Source: Thalassotalea_E sp964620605 (lineage in GTDB: Bacteria > Pseudomonadota > Gammaproteobacteria > Enterobacterales > Alteromonadaceae). From it: DNA of 64,000 nt. The notes below the pieces were generated by a model. The model saw only the letters and a program-made list of their open reading frames with translations, searched no databases and had not been told where the DNA came from. Shown one piece after another: positions 1-8,482 of this stretch; positions within the stretch are counted from its first letter, which is position 1, and each line of letters begins with the position of its first letter. The DNA lies in assembly GCA_964620605.1 (NCBI GenBank), contig CAZUHQ010000006.1, positions 1-64,000 of the forward strand, given 5' to 3'. The translations under genes were made by a program, and so were the position numbers.

Positions 1-55
1 GTGGCTGCCAATCGTTGTTGAGTAATTTATGCTCAAAGATCAACAGGCTCTAATA

Positions 56-79
56 AAAAAGCAACCTAAGTTGCTTTTT
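56..79 (-). terminator. Intrinsic terminator of ffh
   Basis: A short hairpin with arms GCAAC and GTTGC, extended by A/T pairs, lies just beyond the ffh stop codon. On the minus strand it is followed by a run of T, as expected for a Rho-independent terminator. The remaining bases at the left edge of the window hold nothing I can identify. Confidence 0.75.
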
Positions 80-95
80 ATAAAATGAATTAAGC

Positions 96-1481
96 TTAAC
101 GGCCAAAGCCGCCAAATCCACCGCCCATGCCACCAGGTGGCATCATGCCTTTCATCGAGCGCATCATTTTTTTCATCCCGCCTTTACCTGACATCTTCTT
201 CATCATCTTCTGCATTTGGGTAAACTGTTTGAGCAATTTATTGACATCTTGAATCTGGGTCCCTGAACCGGCGGCAATTCGGCGTTTACGCGAACCTTTA
301 ATGATATCAGGTCGCTCGCGTTCACCCGGTGTCATCGAATTAATAATGGCCTCCATTTGCACAGTGACTTTATCATCCATCTGTCCCTTGATTTGCTCTG
401 ACATATTGCCCATGCCCGGCAATTTGTCGATTAGCCCCATCATGCCGCCCATACTTTTCATTTGTACCAGCTGTTCACGAAAATCTTCTAAATCAAAGCC
501 TTTACCGGATTTAACTTTCTTCGCCAGCTTTTCAGCTTTTTTGCGGTCAACCTTTTGCTCGACTTCCTCAATAAGTGACAGCACGTCACCCATACCTAAG
601 ATACGAGAAGCTATACGATCAGGGTGGAATGGCTCTAATGCTTCAATTTTCTCACCAACACCGAGGAACTTAATCGGCTTGCCGGTAATATGACGAATGG
701 AGAGCGCGGCACCGCCACGCGCATCACCGTCAGTTTTTGTTAAGATCACCCCGGTTAATGGCAATGCATCGTTGAAAGCTTTGGCGGTATTGGCTGCGTC
801 CTGACCTGTCATGGCATCTACGGTAAACAAAGTTTCCACTGGAGTAATCGCACTATGTAAGGCTTGGATCTCCCCCATCATGTCGTCATCGACATGCAAT
901 CGACCAGCGGTATCAACAATCAATACATCAAAGAATTGCTTTTTTGCATGCTCTATCGCGGCATTAGCGATATCAATCGGCTTTTGCTTGATGTCACTTG
1001 GAAAAAACTCAACGCCAACTTCACTAGCCAAGGTTTCCAGCTGCTTAATTGCCGCAGGACGATAGACGTCTGCACTAACCACTAAAACCTTTTTCTTTTC
1101 GCGCTCTTTTAAAAACTTCGACAGCTTAGCAACCGAGGTGGTTTTACCGGCACCTTGCAAACCTGCCATTAAAATAACAGCAGGCGGCGTTGCCTTTAAA
1201 TCTAACGCTTCATTTACTTGCCCCATCGCAGCTTCAAGTTCTTTCTGTACGATTTTGACAAACACTTGTCCTGGGGTCAGACTTTTTGAGACATCCTGAC
1301 CAACGGCGCTTTCTTTAACCTTGGCGATAAATTCGCGAATAACCGGCAATGCAACATCTGCTTCTAATAACGCCATGCGCACTTCACGCAAGGTGTCTTT
1401 AATATTGTCTTCCGTTAATCGACCACGGCCACTGATATTTTTAAGCGTTTTCGTTAAACGATCCGATAGGTTTTCAAACAT
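96..1481 (-). CDS. ffh: Signal recognition particle protein Ffh
   Basis: Ffh is the protein subunit of the bacterial signal recognition particle. It binds 4.5S RNA and the signal sequences of nascent inner-membrane proteins and docks with FtsY. The 461 residues show an N-terminal helical N domain, a GTPase G domain with P-loop GLQGAGKT near residue 107, DTAGRL near 190 and TKTDGDARGG near 250, and a C-terminal methionine-rich M domain ending in a Gly/Phe-rich tail. Length is normal for the family. It is transcribed away from ypjD and corB, the neighbours it also has in many gammaproteobacteria, and ends at its own terminator. Only the left part of any downstream rpsP-type operon would lie outside the window. 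Confidence 0.97.
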   Translation of the reverse strand: MFENLSDRLTKTLKNISGRGRLTEDNIKDTLREVRMALLEADVALPVIREFIAKVKESAVGQDVSKSLTPGQVFVKIVQKELEAAMGQVNEALDLKATPPAVILMAGLQGAGKTTSVAKLSKFLKEREKKKVLVVSADVYRPAAIKQLETLASEVGVEFFPSDIKQKPIDIANAAIEHAKKQFFDVLIVDTAGRLHVDDDMMGEIQALHSAITPVETLFTVDAMTGQDAANTAKAFNDALPLTGVILTKTDGDARGGAALSIRHITGKPIKFLGVGEKIEALEPFHPDRIASRILGMGDVLSLIEEVEQKVDRKKAEKLAKKVKSGKGFDLEDFREQLVQMKSMGGMMGLIDKLPGMGNMSEQIKGQMDDKVTVQMEAIINSMTPGERERPDIIKGSRKRRIAAGSGTQIQDVNKLLKQFTQMQKMMKKMSGKGGMKKMMRSMKGMMPPGGMGGGFGGFGR

Positions 1482-1682
1482 GTGAATACTCTAGTAATAG
1501 CGAATTAGAGAAAATTATTGCCATTATACGCACCGGAAAAATAAGCGAAAGCAATAAATATTGCTCTGATATAAGAGCTGCAGATTTATTTTCAACCGCT
1601 AATGATATTTATTGCGTTAAATCATTACCCTAAATTAAATTTATGATAAACTGACAAACTCTAGCTTTTTATAGATATTAAT

Positions 1683-2753
1683 GTGGACATATTAACTCAA
1701 CTCCTTGTTAATTTTATTGATTTATCGGCAGAAGCCAGCCCCTGGCTATTACTCGGTTTAGTCATTGCCGGTTTAATGAAAGCCTGGGTGCCAACACAAA
1801 TGCTCACCCAACACTTAGGAGATGGAAAGCTTGCCATAGTTAAGGCATCATTAATTGGTGCACCGCTGCCTTTATGCTCCTGTGGCGTTATTCCGGTGGC
1901 TACCGAACTTAGACGTAGCGGCGCCTCAGTCCCCGCCACTTCATCATTTTTAGTGGCAACGCCTGAAACCGGTGTTGATTCTGTGTCTGTCTCTTATGCC
2001 CTTTTAGGTCCAGTATTAGCCATCTATCGTCCGATCACCGCAATCTTGTCCGCCATTATTACCGGATTGATTGTTGCAACATCTAAAGCAAACCACATCA
2101 CAAAAGAAACAGCCAAACATTGCTGTAGCAGTGAAAAGACGCCAATAGAACCCAAAAAAGCAACCAGTTGCTGTGCCAGCAAACAAACGGTTAAACAACA
2201 AAATGTTATCAGCAAAACCTTAAACGGCTTACGCTATGCGGCGACACAATTAATCGATGACCTGATCATCTGGCTGGTGATAGGTTTAACGTTTGCTACT
2301 TTAGTGAGAACTTTTATTCCCGAAACCTTTTTATTAAGTTATGGCAGTGGTTTGCCTGCAATGCTGCTGATGATCGCCATTTCGATTCCTATGTATATTT
2401 GCGCCACTGCGTCAACGCCAATTGCTGCCGGGCTGATCTTGGCGGGGATCTCACCTGGTACCGCCTTAGTGTTTATGATGGCAGGCCCGGCCACCAACAT
2501 TTCCACCTTAGGGGTGATAAGAAATGAAATGGGCACCGCCGTATTATGGCGCTATCTACTCGGTATTAGTTGTTGCGCCGTTGTTTTTGGTCTATTGCTG
2601 GACTGGGGACTGAATTTTTATGCGATAGACTTTACCAAGCAGATGCAACATAGCCATGAACTATTACCGCTTTGGTTTAGTCTAAGCTGTGCAGCAACTA
2701 TCGCCATACTTGCGATCAAACCGATTAGAAATTTGCTGATAACTTCGAATTAG
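1683..2753 (+). CDS. Permease, SO_0444-type Cu/Zn efflux family
   Basis: A 356-residue inner-membrane permease with about eight to ten hydrophobic segments. The motif CSCGVIP starts at Cys65, the signature of the DUF318-type permease family. A cytoplasmic loop near residues 140-170 carries two Cys-Cys pairs (HCCSS and SCCAS) spaced by Lys/Pro-rich sequence, which looks like a soft-metal ligand site. This layout matches the family called SO_0444 Cu/Zn efflux transporters; the substrate here is inferred. The start is GTG at 1683: the ATG two bases upstream is out of frame and stops at once. The Shine-Dalgarno is weak. It is a single gene facing away from ffh. Confidence 0.75.
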   Translation: MDILTQLLVNFIDLSAEASPWLLLGLVIAGLMKAWVPTQMLTQHLGDGKLAIVKASLIGAPLPLCSCGVIPVATELRRSGASVPATSSFLVATPETGVDSVSVSYALLGPVLAIYRPITAILSAIITGLIVATSKANHITKETAKHCCSSEKTPIEPKKATSCCASKQTVKQQNVISKTLNGLRYAATQLIDDLIIWLVIGLTFATLVRTFIPETFLLSYGSGLPAMLLMIAISIPMYICATASTPIAAGLILAGISPGTALVFMMAGPATNISTLGVIRNEMGTAVLWRYLLGISCCAVVFGLLLDWGLNFYAIDFTKQMQHSHELLPLWFSLSCAATIAILAIKPIRNLLITSN

Positions 2754-2832
2754 TTATTCGGCTAAAAAGTAAGTATCATCAGCTTTGTTAGTATCATTGG
2801 AATAAATTAACAGATAAGAATTTGGAGCACTT

Positions 2833-3633
2833 TTGGATTTCTCACTTATAGGATCATTAATCGCTGTTATCAGCTATTTAATAGCGACCCTGGCGATAGT
2901 TTTTCGCCTTTTTCATCCTAAAGGGCCGAATATTGTTATCGTCTTAGCTTTTGGTTGCCTTGCAATTATCTTCCACACCTTAACAACGGGACAATATTTA
3001 TTAGCTGATAATAATATCGATTTTGCGCTGCCTAATGTCATCTCATTAGTGAGTTTAGTGATCACATTAACCGTCACCGCGATTGCACTGCGCTATAAAG
3101 TTAATTTGCTGCTGCCGGTTTCCTACGGTTTTGCCGGTATCTGGCAACTGGTATCGATGTTTATTCCTCATCACCAACACAGCCCCTTGGTCATAGAACA
3201 ACTGGCAGTGTTTAGCCATGTTGTGATAGCGCTGATCGCCTATTGCATATTAATCATCGCAACCTTGTATGCGTTTCAGGTCGCCTATATCAATATGAAA
3301 TTAAAAGATAAGAATTTAACGGCTGTGAGCCACCTGCCCCCCTTGATGCAGGTGGAGGGACAGTTGTTTTATATTCTGGCGATTGGTACTTTATGCCTGT
3401 TTTTAAGCCAGCTGATCGGCATACTGTTTTTAGATAACTTTCTTGCCAAAGAAAATGCCCATAAAACCGTATTATCGTTGTTAGCACTCTTTACCTATAT
3501 CGCTATTTTATGGGGGCATTACAACAAAGGCTGGCGTGGTCACCGAACTTTAGTACTGACTATCAGCGCCTCTACTTTATTAACCCTGGCGTATTTTGGC
3601 AGCCGTTTTGTGAAAGAATTTCTCTTATCGTAA
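2833..3633 (+). CDS. ypjD: CcsA/HemX-like inner-membrane protein YpjD
   Basis: A 266-residue, eight-segment membrane protein of the cytochrome c assembly family (CcsA/CcmC/HemX type). The middle and C-terminal parts hold the conserved hydrophobic blocks with histidines, including HHQHS near residue 114, the HVVIALIAY segment near 136 and a GHYNKGWRGHR stretch near 235, where CcsA proteins have their WHGxK-like conserved region. The role of YpjD is not settled; it is usually described as a cytochrome c biogenesis-like or heme-related membrane protein. The start is TTG, supported by TTGGAG five bases upstream. It sits between ffh and corB, the same neighbourhood as in other gammaproteobacteria. 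Confidence 0.85.
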   Translation: MDFSLIGSLIAVISYLIATLAIVFRLFHPKGPNIVIVLAFGCLAIIFHTLTTGQYLLADNNIDFALPNVISLVSLVITLTVTAIALRYKVNLLLPVSYGFAGIWQLVSMFIPHHQHSPLVIEQLAVFSHVVIALIAYCILIIATLYAFQVAYINMKLKDKNLTAVSHLPPLMQVEGQLFYILAIGTLCLFLSQLIGILFLDNFLAKENAHKTVLSLLALFTYIAILWGHYNKGWRGHRTLVLTISASTLLTLAYFGSRFVKEFLLS

Positions 3634-3710
3634 ATTTTAAGGTATAACTAACAAAACTTAGTGCAATGAAGGCACTAAGTTATTGTGATTAATAACATAG
3701 GATCCCTTTT

Positions 3711-5003
3711 TTGGACAACATATCGACCAATATGCTGTTTACCATACTTGGTATACTCATATTAATCTCTGCCTACTTCTCAGGTTCTGAAACAGGCATG
3801 ATGTCACTTAACCGTTATCGGTTACGCCATTTAGAAAAACAAAAGCACAAAGGTGCAAAACGTGTCAGCAACTTGCTTAAGGCACCGGACAAACTGATCG
3901 GTTTGATCTTAATAGGTAACAACCTGGTCAATATTTTTGCTTCGCTGATCGCCGGTATTATTGCCGAACGCTTATTTGGTGATGCCGGAATTTTTTACGC
4001 AGGTTTGTTACTGACCCTGGTCATTCTAATTTTTGCCGAAGTAACGCCAAAAACCATGGCAGCGCTTTATCCAGAAAAAGTCGCATTCCCGAGTTCCATT
4101 ATCTTATCCTTGCTATTAAAACTGCTCTATCCATTTGTTATTGCCGTTAACTGGATCACCAACGGTATATTAGCTTTGCTTGGCGTTAGCTCAAAGCAGC
4201 GGGAACAGCACAGCTTAAGCTCGGAAGAGTTACGCACTGTGGTCAACGAATCTGGCGCATTACTGGCAGAAAAAGATCAGGACATGCTGGTCAGTATTCT
4301 GGATTTGGAAAAAGTGACGGTAGAAGATATTATGATACCGCGCAGTGAGCTGGTCGGTATCGATATCAATGACGACTGGAAGAAAATTCAGAAACAGCTT
4401 ACTCAATCGACCCATACCCGAGTCCTCTTGTATCGCGACAGCATAGATGATGTCGTTGGCTATTTTCATATGCGTGATGCATTGAAATTATTGTCAAAAA
4501 ACCAATTTACCAAGGCTACCCTGATCCGGGCGGTACGTGAACTCTACTTTATTCCTGAAGGCACCACCTTAAATGTTCAGTTATTAAAATTCCAACACGC
4601 TAAGGAGCGACTTGGTTTGGTAGTTGATGAATATGGCGATATTCAGGGTCTAGTAACCTTAGAGGATATCTTAGAGGAAATCGTCGGTGACTTTACTACT
4701 ACCATGACGCCAGCGGCTTGCGATGAAGTTAATATTCAACCCGATGGCAGCTACCTGGTTGATGGTACAGCCACTATTCGCGACATTAACAAGGAAATGG
4801 ACTGGAAATTCCCAACCGATGGCCCCAAGACCCTTAATGGCCTGATTTTGGAATATTTAGAAGATATCCCACAGGCAAACTTAAGCGTGCGTATTGCCGG
4901 TTATCCGCTGGAAATCGTCGATGTCACCGACAATATGATTAAAACCGTACGTATCTTACCCGAGTTCTATCAGAGCATAGTTAAACACGACGAACATGAA
5001 TAA
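3711..5003 (+). CDS. corB: CorB/CorC-family transporter with DUF21 and CBS domains
   Basis: A 430-residue HlyC/CorC-family protein (YfjD/CorB type), linked to Mg2+ or Co2+ resistance and possible Mg2+ export. The order is a DUF21 membrane domain with four hydrophobic segments (residues 1-150), a CBS pair (about 205-330, with VEDIMIPRSELVGID and EYGDIQGLVTLEDILEEIVGD), and a C-terminal CorC_HlyC domain (about 350-425). The start is TTG, with AGGA about nine bases upstream. It follows ypjD after a 77-bp gap that holds a likely start-site region, so it may be cotranscribed or have its own promoter. The length is that of full CorB proteins. Confidence 0.9.
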   Translation: MDNISTNMLFTILGILILISAYFSGSETGMMSLNRYRLRHLEKQKHKGAKRVSNLLKAPDKLIGLILIGNNLVNIFASLIAGIIAERLFGDAGIFYAGLLLTLVILIFAEVTPKTMAALYPEKVAFPSSIILSLLLKLLYPFVIAVNWITNGILALLGVSSKQREQHSLSSEELRTVVNESGALLAEKDQDMLVSILDLEKVTVEDIMIPRSELVGIDINDDWKKIQKQLTQSTHTRVLLYRDSIDDVVGYFHMRDALKLLSKNQFTKATLIRAVRELYFIPEGTTLNVQLLKFQHAKERLGLVVDEYGDIQGLVTLEDILEEIVGDFTTTMTPAACDEVNIQPDGSYLVDGTATIRDINKEMDWKFPTDGPKTLNGLILEYLEDIPQANLSVRIAGYPLEIVDVTDNMIKTVRILPEFYQSIVKHDEHE

Positions 5004-5008
5004 TAATA

Positions 5009-5039
5009 ACAGCTAAAGTGATGTGATCATTTTAGCTGT
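5009..5039 (+). terminator. Possible weak terminator after corB
   Basis: Arms ACAGCTAAA (5009-5017) and TTTAGCTGT (5031-5039) form a nine-pair hairpin six bases after the corB stop codon. No long T run follows, so termination there may be weak. Confidence 0.45.
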
Positions 5040-5079
5040 ATTTACTCGATAAAATTAATTTACATTTACATTCACAAAG

Positions 5080-5088
5080 TTATCCACA
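5080..5088 (+). promoter_or_regulatory. DnaA box, perfect consensus
   Basis: TTATCCACA matches the strict DnaA 9-mer consensus. A second copy in inverted orientation begins 35 bases to the right. Confidence 0.55.
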
Positions 5089-5122
5089 AAGCAAGTATAG
5101 TGTTTTATGTTTCCACATTTTC

Positions 5123-5131
5123 TGTGGATAA
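5123..5131 (-). promoter_or_regulatory. DnaA box, perfect consensus, inverted
   Basis: TGTGGATAA is the reverse complement of TTATCCACA. With the box at 5080 it forms an inverted pair 34 bases apart in AT-rich DNA. Confidence 0.55.
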
Positions 5132-5526
5132 CAATATCAAGACCAATAAAATAACGTCTTTACATTTTGCAAACGTTTTTTACTAAAAAGATGAAGTTTT
5201 TTTGGCATTTTTTTTAAAAGCAAAGCTGGCGTGCCTTTGCTGACTTTTTGTTTAAAATCCGTTGTTTTGGCAAGGAAAATGCAATTTCTCTATGGCGATA
5301 ATTAAAAAATAAACACTCGCTGGCGAAAAAATTATCTAATAAGCTTTTCGTAGTAAAAACGATGAAATTCGCCGGTAATTTATCGCAAAAACACAGCGCA
5401 ATTTACTGAAGATTTGAACGGGAAATAACACAGATTTACCGGCTATTTCCCATGATTATAAGGGTAAAAAAGTAAAGTTATCCAAAGACAGCTAAAAACC
5501 TAACTTATGCTGATTAGCGCTGTTAG

Positions 5527-6147
5527 CTAACCAAAGAGTAAACGCCACAACCAGCTTTTATTTAAATCATCCTCACAACTTTTTAACTGGCTGCTATATT
5601 TTTTAGCCCGACGATCGACCTTGCGCGACACTTTGGTCAACCAGGCTTTTTTCTTATAGGTTTTGCGCTTAAAGCCGCCCCAACCTTCGTGATAGTTCAA
5701 ATATTGGTTATAGGCATCCCATTTTGACACTTTATTAATTTTATGGGTCTTATAAATAAACCAGGCCATAAAATCGATAGCATCATCAAAATCATCGCGA
5801 TCGGCACCTGAATTGTCCGTTTCACGAATATAGTCATCCCAGGTCATAGTTTTAGCCTGCGAATAGCCATAGGCAGAACTGACTCGCCCCCAAGGGATAA
5901 AGCCCAATAAATAATCCCTTGGCGGCAACGCATCTTCTTTAAAAGAGCTTTCCTGATACATCATGCTCATCGGGACATGTATCGGCACTCCCCAACGGGA
6001 TTTTGCATCTTTTGCGGCAAAGTACCAATCTCTATGCTCTCGAAAAATTTCACAAAGATTTTCAGGATTTTTTGGCGGTGGGGTTGCACAGCTAGCAAGC
6101 AATAATAAGCTAACACAACAAATTATCAGAGACTTTACCTTATACAT
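5527..6147 (-). CDS. Lipoprotein with lytic-transglycosylase-like (SLT) fold
   Basis: A 206-residue predicted outer- or inner-membrane lipoprotein. The signal peptide ends in the lipobox LLASC, with acylated Cys at residue 20. The mature part has the SLT-like pattern: YQESSF near residue 65 supplies a Glu in the place of the catalytic Glu-Ser of lytic transglycosylases, followed by SAYGYSQA, where the family usually has GxxQ. Later blocks include NQYLNYHEGWGG and a basic stretch. I infer a peptidoglycan-cleaving or peptidoglycan-binding role; some such lipoproteins may be inactive. It is a single gene transcribed toward the DnaA-box spacer, and its 5' side faces the small RNA genes. Confidence 0.7.
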   Translation of the reverse strand: MYKVKSLIICCVSLLLLASCATPPPKNPENLCEIFREHRDWYFAAKDAKSRWGVPIHVPMSMMYQESSFKEDALPPRDYLLGFIPWGRVSSAYGYSQAKTMTWDDYIRETDNSGADRDDFDDAIDFMAWFIYKTHKINKVSKWDAYNQYLNYHEGWGGFKRKTYKKKAWLTKVSRKVDRRAKKYSSQLKSCEDDLNKSWLWRLLFG

Positions 6148-6243
6148 AACATCAAGATAGCTTAAAAATCAGTGCCCCTATCATGCCAGAAAGTTTCTAC
6201 TTTGGGCACAATTAACAAAAAATAAAAAAATTTTAATTTATTT

Positions 6244-6270
6244 GAACTTTTCTATTATTAACCGCTCTTA
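6244..6270 (+). promoter_or_regulatory. Sigma-E-like promoter of sRNA unit 1
   Basis: GAACTT (6244-6249), 16 bases, then TCTTA (6266-6270). This fits the RpoE pattern GGAACTT-N15-16-TCTAA/TCAAA except that TG replaces GG at the front. The same elements recur exactly 124 bases downstream. Confidence 0.6.
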
Positions 6271-6276
6271 CTAGCA

Positions 6277-6347
6277 AGACTTTCATATGATGTTTCCCTT
6301 GGACATGTTTAGCGCGTTTCTCAATTGAGATAACGCGCTTTTTTTTG
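6277..6347 (+). ncRNA. Putative small RNA, tandem unit 1
   Basis: Predicted transcript of about 70 nt from a start near 6277 to the T run at 6339-6346. It ends in a strong intrinsic terminator: AGCGCGTT (6311-6318) pairs with AACGCGCT (6332-6339), extended inside by TCTC with GAGA, then eight T. The 5' part contains TTTCCCTT followed by GGACATG, an unpaired pyrimidine stretch able to pair with purine-rich ribosome-binding sites. There is no reading frame. It is the first of three similar units and runs opposite to both flanking genes, so the terminator cannot belong to either of them. The transcript ends are inferred. Confidence 0.65.
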
Positions 6348-6367
6348 ATCTTTTTTTAATAAAGTTT

Positions 6368-6394
6368 GAACTTATCCGTTAAACCTTACTCTTA
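6368..6394 (+). promoter_or_regulatory. Sigma-E-like promoter of sRNA unit 2
   Basis: GAACTT (6368-6373), 16 bases, TCTTA (6390-6394). Sequence and spacing are identical to unit 1, and the following bases CTAT/CTAG also match. Confidence 0.6.
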
Positions 6395-6400
6395 CTATAC

Positions 6401-6468
6401 GAGAGGTTTTTATTTCCCTTAGTGTTTCATGTTTTACGCGTTCCCTTTAAAGTGAACGCGTTTTTTTA
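6401..6468 (+). ncRNA. Putative small RNA, tandem unit 2
   Basis: Predicted transcript of about 67 nt starting near 6401 (GAGAGG) and ending in the T run at 6461-6467. The terminator has arms ACGCGTT (6436-6442) and AACGCGT (6455-6461), extended by CTTT/AAAG. As in unit 1, TTTCCCTT lies about 12 bases into the RNA, followed later by CATGTTT. The conserved elements are spaced 120-125 bases from their counterparts in unit 1, which indicates duplication. Confidence 0.65.
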
Positions 6469-6569
6469 TTTCAGAATAAATTTTCAAATTAATACTGAAT
6501 AGTTATCAATATGTTATGAATAAAAGCGAGGAATAAGAGAAATTTTTACGATTTTCCTGAATAAAAATT

Positions 6570-6596
6570 GAACTATCGAAAAACCCTGTGGTCATA
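6570..6596 (+). promoter_or_regulatory. Sigma-E-like promoter of sRNA unit 3
   Basis: GAACTA (6570-6575), 16 bases, TCATA (6592-6596). The spacing equals that of units 1 and 2; one base differs in each box. Confidence 0.5.
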
Positions 6597-6602
6597 AGGA
6601 TT

Positions 6603-6670
6603 GAGAGCAAATACCTCCCTGGACTGCTTTCTTATTTGTTACAGCGCGTTGCCCTAACGCGCTTTTTTTT
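6603..6670 (+). ncRNA. Putative small RNA, tandem unit 3
   Basis: Predicted transcript of about 67 nt, starting near 6603 (GAGAGC, like unit 2) and ending in a run of eight T. The terminator AGCGCGTT (6643-6650)/AACGCGCT (6656-6663) has the same stem as unit 1 with a five-base loop. The 5' part has CCTCCCTGGAC, comparable with CCCTTGGAC of unit 1. It is the most diverged unit. The gshA stop codon lies just to the right on the other strand; the hairpin has no T run on that strand. Confidence 0.6.
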
Positions 6671-6692
6671 GCCTGAAATTTGCGTTGTAAAT

Positions 6693-8258
6693 CTAAAAAT
6701 AATCCGCTAAGAATTGCTCAAAGCTAAGCTGGTCAGCTGATTCAATCTGCTGCTGTTTTTGATGAGACAGTTCCGCCTGATCGATAAAATACTGCTGATT
6801 ATAAAAACGGTAGTCACCATTAATTAATTGCTCACGATAATGATTCGCTTGTGCCAAAGCATAACCGGTTAAGCTTTGCTTTTGTTCCACCACCATAGCG
6901 ATTATCTGTGCTGATGGCGTTAAACTCGCATCGTTAAGCTTTTGCTGTTCAAGTGTTAGCGCCTTAACATAGCTATCCGTTTTATAGGCTTTATCTAATA
7001 ACTCGGCAACCTGCGCCATCTGGTCAAATAATTCATTACCCCACTCAGGTAGCGACTTTAACTTGCCATCGTCATCAAGCTTTAATTGAGGATCTCTACC
7101 ACGCACGACCACTTCTTCCATGTTCTTTTGATAGCTATTTTGTTTTTCACAAGACAGTGCAGGGCTATCAGCGAGCAGGCAGAAGGTCAGAAAAACATCG
7201 AGGAAGTGAATTTGTTGCAGACTAATGCCAGTATCTGTAAAAGGATTAACGTCTAATGCTCGCACTTCGATATATTCCACCCCACGCCGAGCTAGGGCTT
7301 CAGAAGGTTTTTCACCAGGTCGAGCTACCTGTTTTGGCCTAATCGGTGCGTATAACTCATTTTCTATCTGCAAGACATTAGTGTTAAGTTGCTGATACTT
7401 GCCATCAACCTTGACGCCAAATTTGGCAAATTTTTCTGACGGCAAACTAATGGCCTCTTTTACACCGTCAAGATACCCCGCCAGATCGTTATAGCAAATA
7501 TGTAACGAAGATTGTTCGCTGTTGGTATAGCCTAAGTCGCTCATCCTTAACGACGTTGCATGTTCAAGATACAGGTAACCACTGTCAGACTTTTTAAACG
7601 GCAAATTCGTTGCCTTGTCTTGTAAGAACGAGGAACAGATCGCCGGCGAGCTTCCGTAAAGGTATGGGATCAACCAGCAATAGCGCTTATAGTTTCGCAG
7701 CAGGGCAAAATATTTATCGGAAATAAATTGCTGCAATTCATCAGTGTTTTGATCCAAGGATTGCAATGTCTGCCAAAATTGCTGAGAAAATGAAAAATTA
7801 AAATGAATACCGGCAATCACTTGCATCATGCTGCCGTAGCGGTTCTTTAATCCCTGACGATACACAGTTTTCATGGTGCCGATATTGGATGAGCCATATT
7901 GCGCCAGTTCAATATTATTATCGTCATCAACAAAACACGGCATACTCATCGGCCAGATCAGTTCATTGTCAATTTGCGATAAAGTAAATTTTTGAATGTC
8001 TCTTAACTGATCAATAGATTGCTGGGCATCATGGCTCACAGGAGTGATAAATTCCAATAAACACTCGGCATAATCTGTAGTGATATTGGCATGTGTAAGC
8101 GCCGAACCCAAATTGTGATAATGCCTATGGCTGGATAACTTTCCTTCGTTTAAGACCCTTAAGCCTTCCCTTTCTATGCCTCGCCCTATTCCAGTTAAAG
8201 ACGCTAAATGCTTATCCTCGCTAAATGCGCTGATATAGTGTTGAAAAGAATTTGTCAA
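6693..8258 (-). CDS. gshA: Glutamate-cysteine ligase
   Basis: The first enzyme of glutathione synthesis, ATP-dependent joining of L-glutamate and L-cysteine to gamma-glutamylcysteine in the cytoplasm. At 521 residues it is the gammaproteobacterial GshA type (E. coli is 518). Recognisable family blocks are GRGIEREGLRV near residue 25, TDYAECLLEFITP near 61, the substrate-site strand GIHFNFSFS near 150, and RGVEYIEVRALDVNPF near 328. The start is TTG at 8258 with AGGGAT about seven bases upstream. The only gshB-like partner would have to be elsewhere. Three small RNA genes run toward its 3' end from the left. Confidence 0.96.
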   Translation of the reverse strand: MTNSFQHYISAFSEDKHLASLTGIGRGIEREGLRVLNEGKLSSHRHYHNLGSALTHANITTDYAECLLEFITPVSHDAQQSIDQLRDIQKFTLSQIDNELIWPMSMPCFVDDDNNIELAQYGSSNIGTMKTVYRQGLKNRYGSMMQVIAGIHFNFSFSQQFWQTLQSLDQNTDELQQFISDKYFALLRNYKRYCWLIPYLYGSSPAICSSFLQDKATNLPFKKSDSGYLYLEHATSLRMSDLGYTNSEQSSLHICYNDLAGYLDGVKEAISLPSEKFAKFGVKVDGKYQQLNTNVLQIENELYAPIRPKQVARPGEKPSEALARRGVEYIEVRALDVNPFTDTGISLQQIHFLDVFLTFCLLADSPALSCEKQNSYQKNMEEVVVRGRDPQLKLDDDGKLKSLPEWGNELFDQMAQVAELLDKAYKTDSYVKALTLEQQKLNDASLTPSAQIIAMVVEQKQSLTGYALAQANHYREQLINGDYRFYNQQYFIDQAELSHQKQQQIESADQLSFEQFLADYF

Positions 8259-8482
8259 AATTATCCCTATAACATTGAGCCTTGGCTGATTTACTATGTG
8301 AGGGTAAATATCTGCATTTCAATGTATCTTATTATGTTTAGTCAAGATAAAAGATAATAATAGAAAAATATCCATTCGACTTTTATCCGGCTTGTTAATA
8401 GACCGTTATTGATTAAAATAACTTTCCTTTAGCGATAAAACTCTTCCAATACGGATATCCGCTTGTAATCACGGTAACATCA

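Larger units (their letters stand above)
5040..5526. other. AT-rich spacer with two inverted DnaA boxes
   Basis: About 490 bases without a gene. It holds two perfect 9-mer DnaA boxes in opposite orientation, TTATCCACA at 5080-5088 and TGTGGATAA at 5123-5131, and a near match TTATCCAAA around 5479. A hairpin with arms AGCAAAG and CTTTGCT near 5220-5245 is followed by a short T run and could be a plus-strand terminator. No open reading frame of credible quality was seen. Confidence 0.5.

Noticed and set aside
5040..5526. Possible chromosomal origin because of DnaA boxes and AT-rich DNA
   Set aside because: Only two perfect boxes and no dnaA, dnaN, gyrB, mnmG or parAB gene nearby; a titration or regulatory site is more likely.
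6277..6347. Direct MicA homologue
   Set aside because: Position, size and promoter type agree, but I see no convincing sequence identity with enteric MicA, so only a functional analogy is proposed.
6244..6670. Terminators as ends of gshA or the lipoprotein gene
   Set aside because: Both genes are on the minus strand, while all three T runs follow the hairpins on the plus strand.
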